A DNA stretch of 64,000 nt from an uncultured archaeon (GTDB lineage Archaea; Thermoplasmatota; Thermoplasmata; Thermoplasmatales; Thermoplasmataceae). The notes beneath the pieces were generated by a model that had not been told where the DNA came from, ran no database searches, and saw only the letters and a program-made list of their open reading frames with translations. Positions 16,743 through 24,421 of the stretch are shown here, in pieces (positions within the stretch are counted from its first letter, which is position 1; each line of letters opens with the position of its first letter). The position numbers and the translations under genes were made by a program. The stretch is from assembly GCA_000965745.1 (NCBI GenBank), contig CP009479.1:940457-1004456 (forward strand). The letters are read 5' to 3'.

Positions 16743-17546
16743 TCAGTTTTTTCTTGCAATGAATAACTCAGAAAGGTATTGTTTTGTTATGCTCCCCCCA
16801 TATTCTGAGTCTATTGTCCGGGCTATGCATTCAAGGAGCCCGTCTCTGTTTCTTCTGTTCATAGTGATGATGTCTGAGTAGGTCATAAGCAATGACACGT
16901 AATCAATTGAGGTATAGGTCTCCCGCCATCTGTAGGTCTCTGAATACCATGTTCCGAAGCAACTGGAAAGATCGTCTTCCCATTTTCTGAGCTCAACTTC
17001 TGACTCCTCCGGGAGGTGGTATTCTTCGGTTGTTCCCGGATCCCATCTACTGTAGCATTTCTGAGAATCCCTGAAAAAGTCGGAAGTGCCTCCATTAATA
17101 TGGTGTGTGCTGATTATTGCAAGAAACCCTTGGTCTTTAATGGCGGACCCGGTCCGCTGGAACCTTGTGGCGGGATTCAGCCAGTGGAATGAAGTTGCTG
17201 CTATGATGAGATCGTAGTAACCCTCAGGCAAAGGATATTCATCAAAATCTGAGGTGACTATCTCCACTTTCTCATGACCCTTCAGGTTCGATTGTGCTAT
17301 CCTCGCAAGATTTCCTCCAAGCTCCACACCTACGAGGCTAAATCCGAGCTTGGCAAGTTGAAGGGTCAGCTGGCCTGTTCCGGGACCCACTTCTAGGATC
17401 CTGCTGTTTTCGTCCAGCCCAGTTTTGGCTACGAGGTCTTTAATCAGCCACTCAGGGTATTTCGGCCTTGAAGCATCATAACGCTCAGCTGCAAGGTCAA
17501 AGGACTTTCTCCTCAAATCAGTCTCTTCATCCATTCTCGCCAGCAT
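16743..17546 (-). CDS. Class I SAM-dependent methyltransferase
   Basis: Methyltransferase of the UbiE/Methyltransf_11 type, 267 residues from the ATG at 17546. SAM motif I is ILEVGPGTGQLTLQLAKLG, the acidic residue ending strand 2 is in LVGVELGGNLARIAQ, and motif IV is YYDLIIAATSFHWLNPATRF, which matches small-molecule methyltransferases. The N-terminal SFDLAAERYDASRPKYPEWL is the usual family start. An upstream start at 17627 would leave 5 bases to the divergent gene; a TATA-like ATTTTATTC sits 25 nt before 17546, so that ATG was chosen. Substrate unknown. Confidence 0.87.
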   Translation of the reverse strand: MLARMDEETDLRRKSFDLAAERYDASRPKYPEWLIKDLVAKTGLDENSRILEVGPGTGQLTLQLAKLGFSLVGVELGGNLARIAQSNLKGHEKVEIVTSDFDEYPLPEGYYDLIIAATSFHWLNPATRFQRTGSAIKDQGFLAIISTHHINGGTSDFFRDSQKCYSRWDPGTTEEYHLPEESEVELRKWEDDLSSCFGTWYSETYRWRETYTSIDYVSLLMTYSDIITMNRRNRDGLLECIARTIDSEYGGSITKQYLSELFIARKN

Positions 17547-17632
17547 TCGATACCGTACTTGCGAATAAAATTTGGCGGAGGTGTCCAGCCTCATGAAAAA
17601 CGAATTAAGCATAGCTTGTATTCCCAACCCGG

Positions 17633-18121
17633 ATGTTGCTCCTTGATCTCATAGTTCTATGGATCCATCTTTTCTTTGCCATAATATTCATAGGAGGGTC
17701 ATTTTTCATATGGTTTGTAGTCTGGCCAGCTTCCTATGATGTAACTGACGACGAAAAACTCAGAACAAAAGTAGTGGGGAAGATTGCAAAGAGGTTTGCA
17801 TATTTTACTCATGTTTCGCTGGTACTCCTTGTCATTACTGGACTTTATAATGTGACATGGTATCTTCCATCTGCAGGTAACTTATTTACAACAATGGCTG
17901 GCAAGCTGCTGTTCACCAAGGCTCTGCTAGTCCTCGTGGTTATAGTGATGATCTACGTGAACAACCTGTACCACGGAAAGAAAATAATGAAGCTGTCTGA
18001 AGATGGAAAATACAGTGAAATGAGGAGGATCAGAAAGCGCACCCATCTCTTCTCATATGCATCCCTTGGCATCCTGCTCGTGATAACTATCCTTGCAGCA
18101 GCAATGCAGTTCTACGGATAG
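17633..18121 (+). CDS. Small four-helix membrane protein, CopD-like
   Basis: A 162-residue integral membrane protein with four hydrophobic helices at about 3-28, 55-78, 88-110 and 138-158. Helix 1 includes LWIHLFFAIIFIGGSFFIWF and helix 2 FAYFTHVSLVLLVITGLYNV; the histidines inside helices 1 and 2 are placed as in CopD/DUF2269-type putative haem or copper membrane proteins. The middle loop between helices 3 and 4 is positively charged (HGKKIMKL, MRRIRKRTH). It converges on the ribosomal protein operon. Function is not established; the CopD comparison is from memory. Confidence 0.7.
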   Translation: MLLLDLIVLWIHLFFAIIFIGGSFFIWFVVWPASYDVTDDEKLRTKVVGKIAKRFAYFTHVSLVLLVITGLYNVTWYLPSAGNLFTTMAGKLLFTKALLVLVVIVMIYVNNLYHGKKIMKLSEDGKYSEMRRIRKRTHLFSYASLGILLVITILAAAMQFYG

Positions 18122-18162
18122 ACGCCTATCTGGAAAAATAAAGGTGGTAAGTGTCTGGAGAA

Positions 18163-18726
18163 TTATCTCGCAGACTGGGCTATTCTTTCTATTTCATCTT
18201 TCTTGCTTACTGCAAAAGAATTCTGGTCATTTCTTGCAGCATGCATTATTTCATCTGCAAGGCAGTTTACAATTGATTTTTTGTTCTTGAACGACGCTTT
18301 TGTTGCACCGATGGCAATATTCCTGAGCGCCTCATCAACTCTTCTTGACGGGGCAACATCAACCGCTTTTGGAACAGCTATTCCGCCGTATTTAAGCCTG
18401 GTAACCTCTTCCCTCGGGGCGGCATTCTCTATCGCATCGACAAGTATCTGAACCGGGTTCTGCTTCGTCTTCTGTGCAATAATGTCAAAAGCCTCTTTCA
18501 ACGCCTTGTACGCGCTGTATTTCTTGCCGGTCCACTTCTCACTCCTCATAATCTTGTTGAGAAGCCTTTCAACAGTGTTCACATTTCTTTTTCCGGCCTG
18601 GTAGCTTGAAAATCTTCCTCCAGTGTGGAGGTTCAGGTTGGCTGTCAGGTTTATGTAATTTGCAAGGCCCTGATCGTGTATCTGGACCTCGTTGATTGAA
18701 TATTCTCCAAGGAGCTTCAGTTCCAC
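18163..18726 (-). CDS. rps7: 30S ribosomal protein S7 (uS7)
   Basis: Small-subunit head protein that binds 16S rRNA and starts head assembly; the 187-residue length is archaeal. Recognisable are [80 protein letters not shown] and the carboxyl end [20 protein letters not shown]. It lies one base after rps12, the conserved pair. The downstream neighbour is convergent, so elongation factor 2 and EF-1A genes do not follow, unlike in many archaeal str-type operons. Confidence 0.97.
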   Translation of the reverse strand: MELKLLGEYSINEVQIHDQGLANYINLTANLNLHTGGRFSSYQAGKRNVNTVERLLNKIMRSEKWTGKKYSAYKALKEAFDIIAQKTKQNPVQILVDAIENAAPREEVTRLKYGGIAVPKAVDVAPSRRVDEALRNIAIGATKASFKNKKSIVNCLADEIMHAARNDQNSFAVSKKDEIERIAQSAR

Positions 18727-18727
18727 T

Positions 18728-19156
18728 TTATCTCACCGTTTTCTCCTTTCTTCCCTTGACAAGCTCAAGAAGCGATATCCCATTGACCTGGACGACCTTG
18801 TACCTGACTCCGGGGATATCTCCCTTGCTTCTTCCCATCCTTCCCCTGATACCTTCAACAAGGACTTCGTCGTGCTCATCAATGTAGTTTATCGCTCCGT
18901 CTCCCGGTGCAAAAGCTGTAATTTGCCGTCCGTTCTTGATGAGTTGGAGCTTGACACACTTTCGTATAGCTGAATTTGGCTGTTTTGCCTCAATTCCAAT
19001 TTTCTCAATAACGATTCCCTTGGCCTGAGGGGCTCCTACCAGCGGATCGCTTTTCCTCTTGAGGTCCAGCATCCTCTTTTTATAGTCTCTATCTGACCAT
19101 CGGTACTTTTTTCTCTGCGATTGAAGCTTTGACCCTGCATTTATTCCATTTGCCAA
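18728..19156 (-). CDS. rps12: 30S ribosomal protein S12 (uS12)
   Basis: Decoding-centre ribosomal protein, 142 residues as in archaea and eukaryotes. Diagnostic stretches are [59 protein letters not shown] and [20 protein letters not shown]. The ATG is preceded by AGGTGGTAA (Shine-Dalgarno), and TATA-like sequences (TTTTATAC near 19243-19250) lie further up, so rps12-rps7 probably forms its own short transcript. The RNA polymerase A'' and L30e genes that often precede it are absent; the next gene upstream is a YchF-type GTPase. Confidence 0.97.
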   Translation of the reverse strand: MANGINAGSKLQSQRKKYRWSDRDYKKRMLDLKRKSDPLVGAPQAKGIVIEKIGIEAKQPNSAIRKCVKLQLIKNGRQITAFAPGDGAINYIDEHDEVLVEGIRGRMGRSKGDIPGVRYKVVQVNGISLLELVKGRKEKTVR

Positions 19157-19278
19157 TTTACCACCTGTAATTTTACTCTTTGAATATGAAATTTAGAGAT
19201 CGTTCTGCCCTAAACTTGTAACGACATTATAGCGTTGAAGTATAAAACCGTTACAATTTTCGGGAGTATGAAGGTGGA

Positions 19279-20460
19279 TTATTTTGTCTTTGCCACTATT
19301 CTGATCACGTCCCCTTCTTTCAGGACATGCTCCTTTGAAATGACCATTTTCGTTCTTCCGTCTATGGCTTTGATGAAGCCCTTTCCTATTTCTGTGTGCA
19401 CTCTGAAAGCCAGATCAAGGGCATTCTGCCCCTCCTTCATCATGATGGCATCCGGAAGTATGTTCCCGTTCTTGTCTGTCCAGTGTGTTTCGTCATATAC
19501 CGGGTAAACCACTATGTAGTGCAGTATTCTTACAACATGCTCCAGGAGATTCTGTGGCCTCTCAACGTAATCGTTTGCCAGAAAAATACGGATTTTTTCA
19601 AGGGCAGCCTTCTGTTTTTCTGTAGCTTTCCCGCTTATCTGGAAGTCACTGGAGTCCGAAGAAATGAGGCTCGATGAAAATGCCTTCTGAATTGCCAGTT
19701 CGTATTCACCGGCTGAAAATATGCAGTTCTCCAGGGACTCAGAGATCTTTCTTACCTCTTCTGGAGAACAGAGATCCGCTTTGTTTGCAAGATACAATAT
19801 CGGCTTCGCATACGTGAAGAACGAATTTGTGAACTCACTGAAATTCTCTTCTGTCCACTTTGACAACTTATCCGGAAAACTCCCCTTCAGGATAATTTCG
19901 GATATGCCTTTCTCGTCTATGCCGTATCCCGTGAGCTTCTTCATCAGAGAAGCTTCCAGCTTGTCTTTTGAGGCGTCATCCTTCCTTGAGAATTTGTCCC
20001 AATCCTTGGAAAGTTTAGATGAAAACCAGTCATAAAGCTCCTTTCTAACAAAATTTATTTCATCAAGCGGGTCTAATTTCTCTTCTGAAGGTGTGCCGTC
20101 CAGCTGGCTGGTTCCTGACGCATCGAATACGTGGATTATAGCATCCGAGTCTCTTATATTCTCCAGAAATTCATTTCCCATTCCCTTCCCTTCGCTGGCA
20201 CCTGGTATCAGTCCCGGAACATCTATGACCTCTATCGGAATATATCTGGTTCCATCCCTGCACATGCCCTCCCTTGGGCTGCACTTCTTTCCTATGACCT
20301 TTTCGGGGCATTCGGCTGGGAAGAGTGCTATCCCGACATTGGGCTTGATCGTGGTAAATGGATAATTGGCAATCTCAGCAGTATTGTGCGTGAGTGCAGA
20401 AAACAATGTAGATTTCCCAGCATTTGGCTTGCCGATCAGGCCAATTTTCACTATGCTCAT
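19279..20460 (-). CDS. YchF/Obg-related GTPase with TGS domain
   Basis: Translation-associated GTPase of the OBG/YchF group, 393 residues. G-motifs are G1 GLIGKPNAGKST (about 7-18), G2-region NYPFTTIKPNVGIA, G3 VIDVPGLIPGASEGKGMGNE and G4 NKADL. The insert CPEKVIGKKCSPREGMCRDG with three cysteines is typical of archaeal YchF-like proteins. The C-terminal TGS domain ends EHVLKEGDVIRIV. These proteins associate with ribosomes; exact cellular role in archaea is unsettled. It stands alone between UPF0179 and rps12, all on the same strand. Confidence 0.93.
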   Translation of the reverse strand: MSIVKIGLIGKPNAGKSTLFSALTHNTAEIANYPFTTIKPNVGIALFPAECPEKVIGKKCSPREGMCRDGTRYIPIEVIDVPGLIPGASEGKGMGNEFLENIRDSDAIIHVFDASGTSQLDGTPSEEKLDPLDEINFVRKELYDWFSSKLSKDWDKFSRKDDASKDKLEASLMKKLTGYGIDEKGISEIILKGSFPDKLSKWTEENFSEFTNSFFTYAKPILYLANKADLCSPEEVRKISESLENCIFSAGEYELAIQKAFSSSLISSDSSDFQISGKATEKQKAALEKIRIFLANDYVERPQNLLEHVVRILHYIVVYPVYDETHWTDKNGNILPDAIMMKEGQNALDLAFRVHTEIGKGFIKAIDGRTKMVISKEHVLKEGDVIRIVAKTK

Positions 20461-20496
20461 TTTGAAACAGGATTCCGGGTTTGAATAAGTAGGTTC

Positions 20497-20934
20497 TCAG
20501 TTCATCTTTACAGAAACTTTTCTCATATCGTAACCCTTGGGGCAGTCAAGCTTCTCTTCCACCTTGGAGATGGTCGCCTTGATGCCCTCCCTCTTGTGAA
20601 GCAGGTTGCATGTTTCTATGTTGGGGCAGGTATAATGGTCGCAGTTCATAGACTTGACGGTGACCTTCGATCCTTCCTGCACCTTCCTTCCATACTGCAA
20701 GTTCACCTTTTCATCCACCTCTTCAACTTCGATAGTCGCAACCTTATCGTGGTTGAACACTATGCAGGGGTGGACTTTATCCCTCACTTTCTTGACCCTG
20801 TAGTTTTTGCCGGGCTCAAGGTTGAAGCATACGTTCTTTATTCTGCATTCAGCGCATCCTACAAGGGGCGTGACGAAAGTAAATTCTAAATCTTCTTTGG
20901 CCAAGTCTAGGCCTATAAGAGAAATCTTTGCCAT
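20497..20934 (-). CDS. UPF0179 family cysteine-rich protein
   Basis: A 145-residue archaeal UPF0179 protein. The family pattern of cysteines is present: GCAECRIKNVCFNLEPGKNY near residues 27-46, HPCIVFNH, SMNCDHYTCPNIETCNLLHK and DCPKGYD. The spacing suggests binding of zinc or an iron-sulfur cluster. The family is almost confined to Euryarchaeota, which supports the taxonomic call. It lies between egsA and the YchF-type GTPase on the same strand, so a shared transcript is possible. Biochemical function unknown. Confidence 0.88.
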   Translation of the reverse strand: MAKISLIGLDLAKEDLEFTFVTPLVGCAECRIKNVCFNLEPGKNYRVKKVRDKVHPCIVFNHDKVATIEVEEVDEKVNLQYGRKVQEGSKVTVKSMNCDHYTCPNIETCNLLHKREGIKATISKVEEKLDCPKGYDMRKVSVKMN

Positions 20935-20948
20935 TTTAATCAGCTCGT

Positions 20949-22019
20949 TTAAATAATTCCTGTTACTTCAAGTGCCCTTTCAGCCACGGCGTAGCTAAGG
21001 TCACTCTCCCCAAGAATCGTGTATCTCTCAGGTCTTATCGCGTGTGCGGTCCTGAGTGCATTAATCATTATCGTGTCAGTGATGCTGTAGTCTTTTGCCT
21101 TTATTGAAAGGCCAAACTTGCTGTATGTGTTCACAAGGCTCTGCCAGTCCCCACCGTGCAGGAACATTGAAACAACGGATCCCATGGCGCACTGTTCGCC
21201 ATGGATTGATGTACCCGGGCTGGATTGCTGCAGTGCGTGAGCTAGCAAATGCTCACTTCCACTCGCCGGTCTGGAAGAGGATGCTATCGCCATGGCGGTT
21301 CCAGAAGCAAGTATCTGCTTTGTTACCAGCCATACGGACTCCTCAACGCCAGGAAGTATCATGTGTGCTTTCTCGATTAGTTCTCTGGAAGCATACTGGG
21401 ACAGTGCTGCAGCGCTGGTGCTGAAATCTTCTGCGTGAAGCCTGTTTGCAAGCTTCCAGTCCAGTATTGCTGTTTCATTGGAAATAACATCAGCAGCCCC
21501 GGATTGAAGGTATTTGAACGGTGCCTTCACCATCACGGATGTATCCGCTATGATTGCAACAGGCATTATCGCGTCTTCTGACAGGGTGCACCCATTTCTT
21601 TTGATTGAAGCTCTTGGCGACGCAATACCATCGTGGCTTGGGGAAGTTGGAACACTTATCAGCGGTATGTTCAGTTCATAAGCGGCCCTCTTGCCCAAAT
21701 CTATCTTTGAGCCTCCGCCTACTCCAACAATGATTCCGGCCCCGGCATATCTTGACTCTTCGATAACTGTTTCCAGGTTATCTTCATCCGCGGCTCCGGT
21801 TCTAATTAAGTTTGTATCAAGTTTTGACTGTTCAAGAAGGCGTTTGACCTCCTTTCCGGCAAGGTCCTTGGTTTTTTCGCCAGTCACAATCATGACCGAC
21901 CCGTTTCTGAGATTTGTGTTTACTACCTGGACTACCGTCTCCAGCACGGAGTGTCCGACATACACTTCCCTCGGGAATTGCATGGTTCTGAACTTGCCGA
22001 ATTCCATTCCGTGTCTCAT
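20949..22019 (-). CDS. egsA: sn-Glycerol-1-phosphate dehydrogenase
   Basis: Reduces dihydroxyacetone phosphate to sn-glycerol-1-phosphate, making the backbone of archaeal membrane lipids. The 356 residues show the iron-alcohol-dehydrogenase-like fold: GIIVGVGGGSKIDLGKRAA for NAD(P) binding, then PLISVPTSPSHDGIASPRAS with the metal aspartate, and metal histidines in SGSEHLLAHAL and IHGEQCAMGSV. These match archaeal G1PDH closely. This gene is the strongest single archaeal marker of the window. The ATG at 22019 is used; an ATG four codons in is equally possible. Confidence 0.95.
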   Translation of the reverse strand: MRHGMEFGKFRTMQFPREVYVGHSVLETVVQVVNTNLRNGSVMIVTGEKTKDLAGKEVKRLLEQSKLDTNLIRTGAADEDNLETVIEESRYAGAGIIVGVGGGSKIDLGKRAAYELNIPLISVPTSPSHDGIASPRASIKRNGCTLSEDAIMPVAIIADTSVMVKAPFKYLQSGAADVISNETAILDWKLANRLHAEDFSTSAAALSQYASRELIEKAHMILPGVEESVWLVTKQILASGTAMAIASSSRPASGSEHLLAHALQQSSPGTSIHGEQCAMGSVVSMFLHGGDWQSLVNTYSKFGLSIKAKDYSITDTIMINALRTAHAIRPERYTILGESDLSYAVAERALEVTGII

Positions 22020-22077
22020 TTTATTTTTAAATATAAACCTTAGTACTTGAAGTACTTTTCGCGTTCAGTTTCGCTTT

Positions 22078-22950
22078 CTACTGTTCCAGATTATTGGTTC
22101 CGACAGCCATGCTCCCGTTGTCATAGTGTGCGTAATCATCCTTGTCCACAGCTATCAGTCCTATGAGTGTCTGACCAAAGCTGTCAACCTCCTCTTTCAG
22201 GATCTCCTTGAGCGGCTTTGAACCTATCTTCGCATAGGTTCTGTAGCACAGTATATTTTTAGCAATCTCCTCGCCAATTCCTGTGGCAACTACGGCCCCT
22301 TTTGGACCGCAGTAAATACCCGCACCTAAAACTGGTGAGTCTCCTACACGGCCCCTCATCATAGGCGAAGATCCGCCGGTGGAGACGGCTGCTGCAAATT
22401 TCCCGTCCATTCTTGCGACTGCTCCAACTGTGTCGCAGGAGCCTTCGACAAACTGTGTGGAGTTTACGAATTTCTTGAAGTGGGCAACATTTGAGGAAAT
22501 GCCTGCATTTTCAGACCTCAGCTCTGCCAGAACCTTTTCGAGCCTGCTCCTGGCCTTGCCTGTAGAGGGATCGTATTCTTCGTAGCCCAAGGTTCTTGCA
22601 AACTTAACCGCTCCATCTGAAGCGAGCATTATGTGAGGGCTTTTTTCAAGCACATCTCTTGCCACAAGAATGGGGTTTTTTACTCTCTCTATGGCTATTA
22701 CAGAACCAAAGTCCCCCGGTATCATGACGGCCGCATCCATTTGTATGCTTCCGTCTATTCTCATAACGGAGCCAGTTCCTGCATTGAAATCTTCATCGTC
22801 CTCCATCTTGACAACCGCATTAACAACATTCTCGAGGGGTGAAGCCGAAGCTGATCCAACTTTGGCATAATCGTTGAGCTTGCTGTTTAGATATTCAAGC
22901 TTGGACTTGTCTGAGCCTACACCTCCGTGTAGAAGGAGCATATTTGGCAT
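22078..22950 (-). CDS. Isoaspartyl peptidase / L-asparaginase (Ntn hydrolase)
   Basis: Plant-type asparaginase (asparaginase 2 family), 290 residues, a self-cleaving N-terminal nucleophile hydrolase. The new N-terminal threonine is T174 in GSCDTVGAVARM; the usual GTVG is DTVG here. Substrate-site motifs are NAGTGSVMRIDGSIQMDAAV (about 57-75) and STGGSSPMMRGRVGDSPVLG. It hydrolyses beta-aspartyl dipeptides and/or L-asparagine, contributing to protein-damage clearance or nitrogen supply. It is the last protein gene before tRNA-Val; its promoter lies between them. Confidence 0.92.
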   Translation of the reverse strand: MPNMLLLHGGVGSDKSKLEYLNSKLNDYAKVGSASASPLENVVNAVVKMEDDEDFNAGTGSVMRIDGSIQMDAAVMIPGDFGSVIAIERVKNPILVARDVLEKSPHIMLASDGAVKFARTLGYEEYDPSTGKARSRLEKVLAELRSENAGISSNVAHFKKFVNSTQFVEGSCDTVGAVARMDGKFAAAVSTGGSSPMMRGRVGDSPVLGAGIYCGPKGAVVATGIGEEIAKNILCYRTYAKIGSKPLKEILKEEVDSFGQTLIGLIAVDKDDYAHYDNGSMAVGTNNLEQ

Positions 22951-23078
22951 GCTGGTTTATAGATAGAAATTTATTAAATTTGCTTCATTCTCTTTACTGA
23001 GGTCTCCAAAGGAAGTCTCAATCTTATAGGATGGAAGGTTTCCAGTGATTCGAGCCACATTGCATACAGACTCCCAGA

Positions 23079-23102
23079 AATCTTAAATATATTCTTAAGA
23101 TT
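23079..23102. promoter_or_regulatory. Inverted repeat over a TATA-like core upstream of tRNA-Val
   Basis: AATCTTAA at 23079-23086 and TTAAGATT at 23095-23102 are perfect 8-base inverted arms around ATATATTC. The A/T-rich centre resembles a TATA box and lies about 50-60 bases before the tRNA gene, further than usual. It may be the tRNA promoter region, an operator, or a divergent element also serving the asparaginase gene. Confidence 0.35.
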
Positions 23103-23148
23103 GAGCGCAGCTTGGATTGTGTCCACATTTCAAGCTCCTGGCAAAGGA

Positions 23149-23220
23149 GGGCTCGTAGTCTAGTGGTATGATGTCTCCCTGACACGGAGGAGGTCACCGG
23201 TTCGAACCCGGTCGGGCCCA
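23149..23220 (+). tRNA. tRNA-Val (anticodon GAC)
   Basis: A complete 72-base cloverleaf. The acceptor arm pairs GGGCTCG with CGGGCCC and leaves discriminator A at 23220; no CCA is encoded. The anticodon stem TCTCC/GGAGG (23174-23178, 23186-23190) holds loop CTGACAC with anticodon GAC at 23181-23183, valine. The T arm is ACCGG TTCGAAC CCGGT. No intron is present. It marks the change from housekeeping genes to the catabolic region and is followed within 100-150 bases by a transposon relic. Confidence 0.96.
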
Positions 23221-23309
23221 TTTACATTTTTTTAACAAAATTGAACGGGAAATCCACTTCCGAAAGGGAGGGGATGAAAGCGAAATCTTTTTCTTTTTTC
23301 CAGAAATAA

Positions 23310-23510
23310 TACGTTGCTCACCAGCAGACAGAATGGAAGAAGGGTCGGATAACATGTAGCTCCATGCGTTCCTGTGTCCGTAAAGTCGAATGGATTAGTG
23401 TGGAGGGCAAAGTACCCCCGGGCCGGAGGGAATTCATGCCTGCGGAGGTTCCGCTGGTAACCGTGGAAGCAGGAAGCCCCTTTCGAAAGATAGGGGAGGA
23501 GGTCACAGGA
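23310..23510 (+). pseudogene. 3' relic of an IS605-family tnpB
   Basis: An open stretch without a usable start reads, near its end, GRREFMPAEVPLVTVEAGSP. The combination REFMPAEVPL followed by EAGSP is the usual carboxyl end of archaeal TnpB proteins of IS200/IS605 elements (from memory, not searched). It runs from a stop at 23307-23309, so the RuvC domain and everything upstream is missing. It is followed at once by a hairpin like the right end of such elements. In a complete element this part of the DNA also encodes the guide (omega) RNA scaffold. No tnpA is present. It directly precedes the gene at 23542. Confidence 0.55.
23476..23500 (+). mobile_element. Right-end hairpin of the IS605-type relic
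   Basis: After GGAAG the DNA reads CCCCTTTCGAAAGATAGGGG and then AGGAGGTCAC. CTTTC/GAAAG forms a perfect stem, extended by CCC/GGG across an ATA bulge. GGAAGCCCC...GGGGAGGAGTCA-type sequence is the common foldback at the right end of archaeal IS605 elements, where TnpA binds and cuts. Only this end can be seen. Confidence 0.5.
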
Positions 23511-23541
23511 ACCTTATTCTCACTATACAGGTGGAACAAAT

Positions 23542-24399
23542 ATGTCTGACTACAAATTTGCAGTAAGTGCCTGGATCTGGTACGGAAATCCGGCAACTAA
23601 CGGTTATGATTTCATTGACAAAGCAGGGGAAATTGGATATGACGGAATAGAAATCCCAACCTTTGACGGAAATATAGACGAAAAGCAAATCCTTGACAAA
23701 CTGAGTTCTCAGAAAAGAAAAATTGAGCCAGTAGTTGTTGGAGGGGGATCTCCTGATATGGACATCTCGTCAGAAAATGAAAAAATTAGGGAAAATGGCC
23801 TTAATTACATAAAGAAGTTAGTGGATAAAGCCTCCAAAATAAATTCTTTCCTCGTATGCGGCCCGATATACAGTGCAGTGGGGAAGTCCTTATATCTCAC
23901 AGCAGAGCAGAGGGAGAGGGTAATTCGAAGGACGGCACTTGAGATAAGAAAAGCATCCGAATATGCTACCGGTCAGGGTGTGGACTTGGCTCTGGAGCCG
24001 TTGTGCAGATATGATTCCTATCTCATCAACACTACAGCGGAAATGCATCACTTTCTTGATCTAGCCGAATCCGAAAACGTTGGAATTCTTCTGGACACAT
24101 TCCACATGAATATAGAAGAGCGGTCAATGCCAGAAGCAATCAGGCTTGCCGGAGACAGGTTCCGCCACTTTCAGGTGTGTGAAAATGATCGTGGAGTGCC
24201 TGGAAAAGGATCGCTTGACTGGAAATCGATCGCGGCAGCTACGGAAAAATCGGGGTACAAAGGATGGGTCAGTCTGGAATCATTCACCCCGTACGAGCAG
24301 GAATTCTCTGCAATAATGAGATCATGGAGGCCTCTTTCGGAAACTCAGGATTTGTTTGCTTCTGAAGGGTTAAACTATCTGAAAAAAATATTTGTATAG
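23542..24399 (+). CDS. Sugar phosphate isomerase/epimerase (xylose isomerase-like TIM barrel)
   Basis: TIM-barrel enzyme of the D-tagatose/D-psicose 3-epimerase group, 285 residues. The four metal-binding residues expected in this family are seen in order: E in LALEPLCRYDSYLINT (about 152), D in GILLDTFHMNIEE (about 185), H in RHFQVCENDRGVPGKGSLDW (about 211) and E in WVSLESFTP (about 246). The catalysed step is probably ketose C3 epimerisation, although inosose and hydroxypyruvate isomerases share this pattern. AGGTGG lies 7 bases before the ATG. Its upstream DNA is the tnpB relic, so it may use a promoter brought by or created at the insertion. Confidence 0.85.
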   Translation: MSDYKFAVSAWIWYGNPATNGYDFIDKAGEIGYDGIEIPTFDGNIDEKQILDKLSSQKRKIEPVVVGGGSPDMDISSENEKIRENGLNYIKKLVDKASKINSFLVCGPIYSAVGKSLYLTAEQRERVIRRTALEIRKASEYATGQGVDLALEPLCRYDSYLINTTAEMHHFLDLAESENVGILLDTFHMNIEERSMPEAIRLAGDRFRHFQVCENDRGVPGKGSLDWKSIAAATEKSGYKGWVSLESFTPYEQEFSAIMRSWRPLSETQDLFASEGLNYLKKIFV

Positions 24400-24421
24400 A
24401 TAAATAGAATAAAAAAAGGGA

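Noticed and set aside
17547-17627. 27-codon N-terminal extension of the methyltransferase
   Set aside because: It would start 5 bases from the divergent gene and would bury the TATA box that fits the ATG at 17546.
23024-23221. Open frame on the minus strand reading MGPTGFEPVTSSVSGRHHTT
   Set aside because: This is the well-known false protein produced by translating the complement of a tRNA gene; it covers tRNA-Val.
23318-23596. 92-codon frame opposite the tnpB relic and the start of the epimerase-like gene
   Set aside because: It lies antisense to the relic and to the first codons of a clear gene, has no promoter and no recognisable product.
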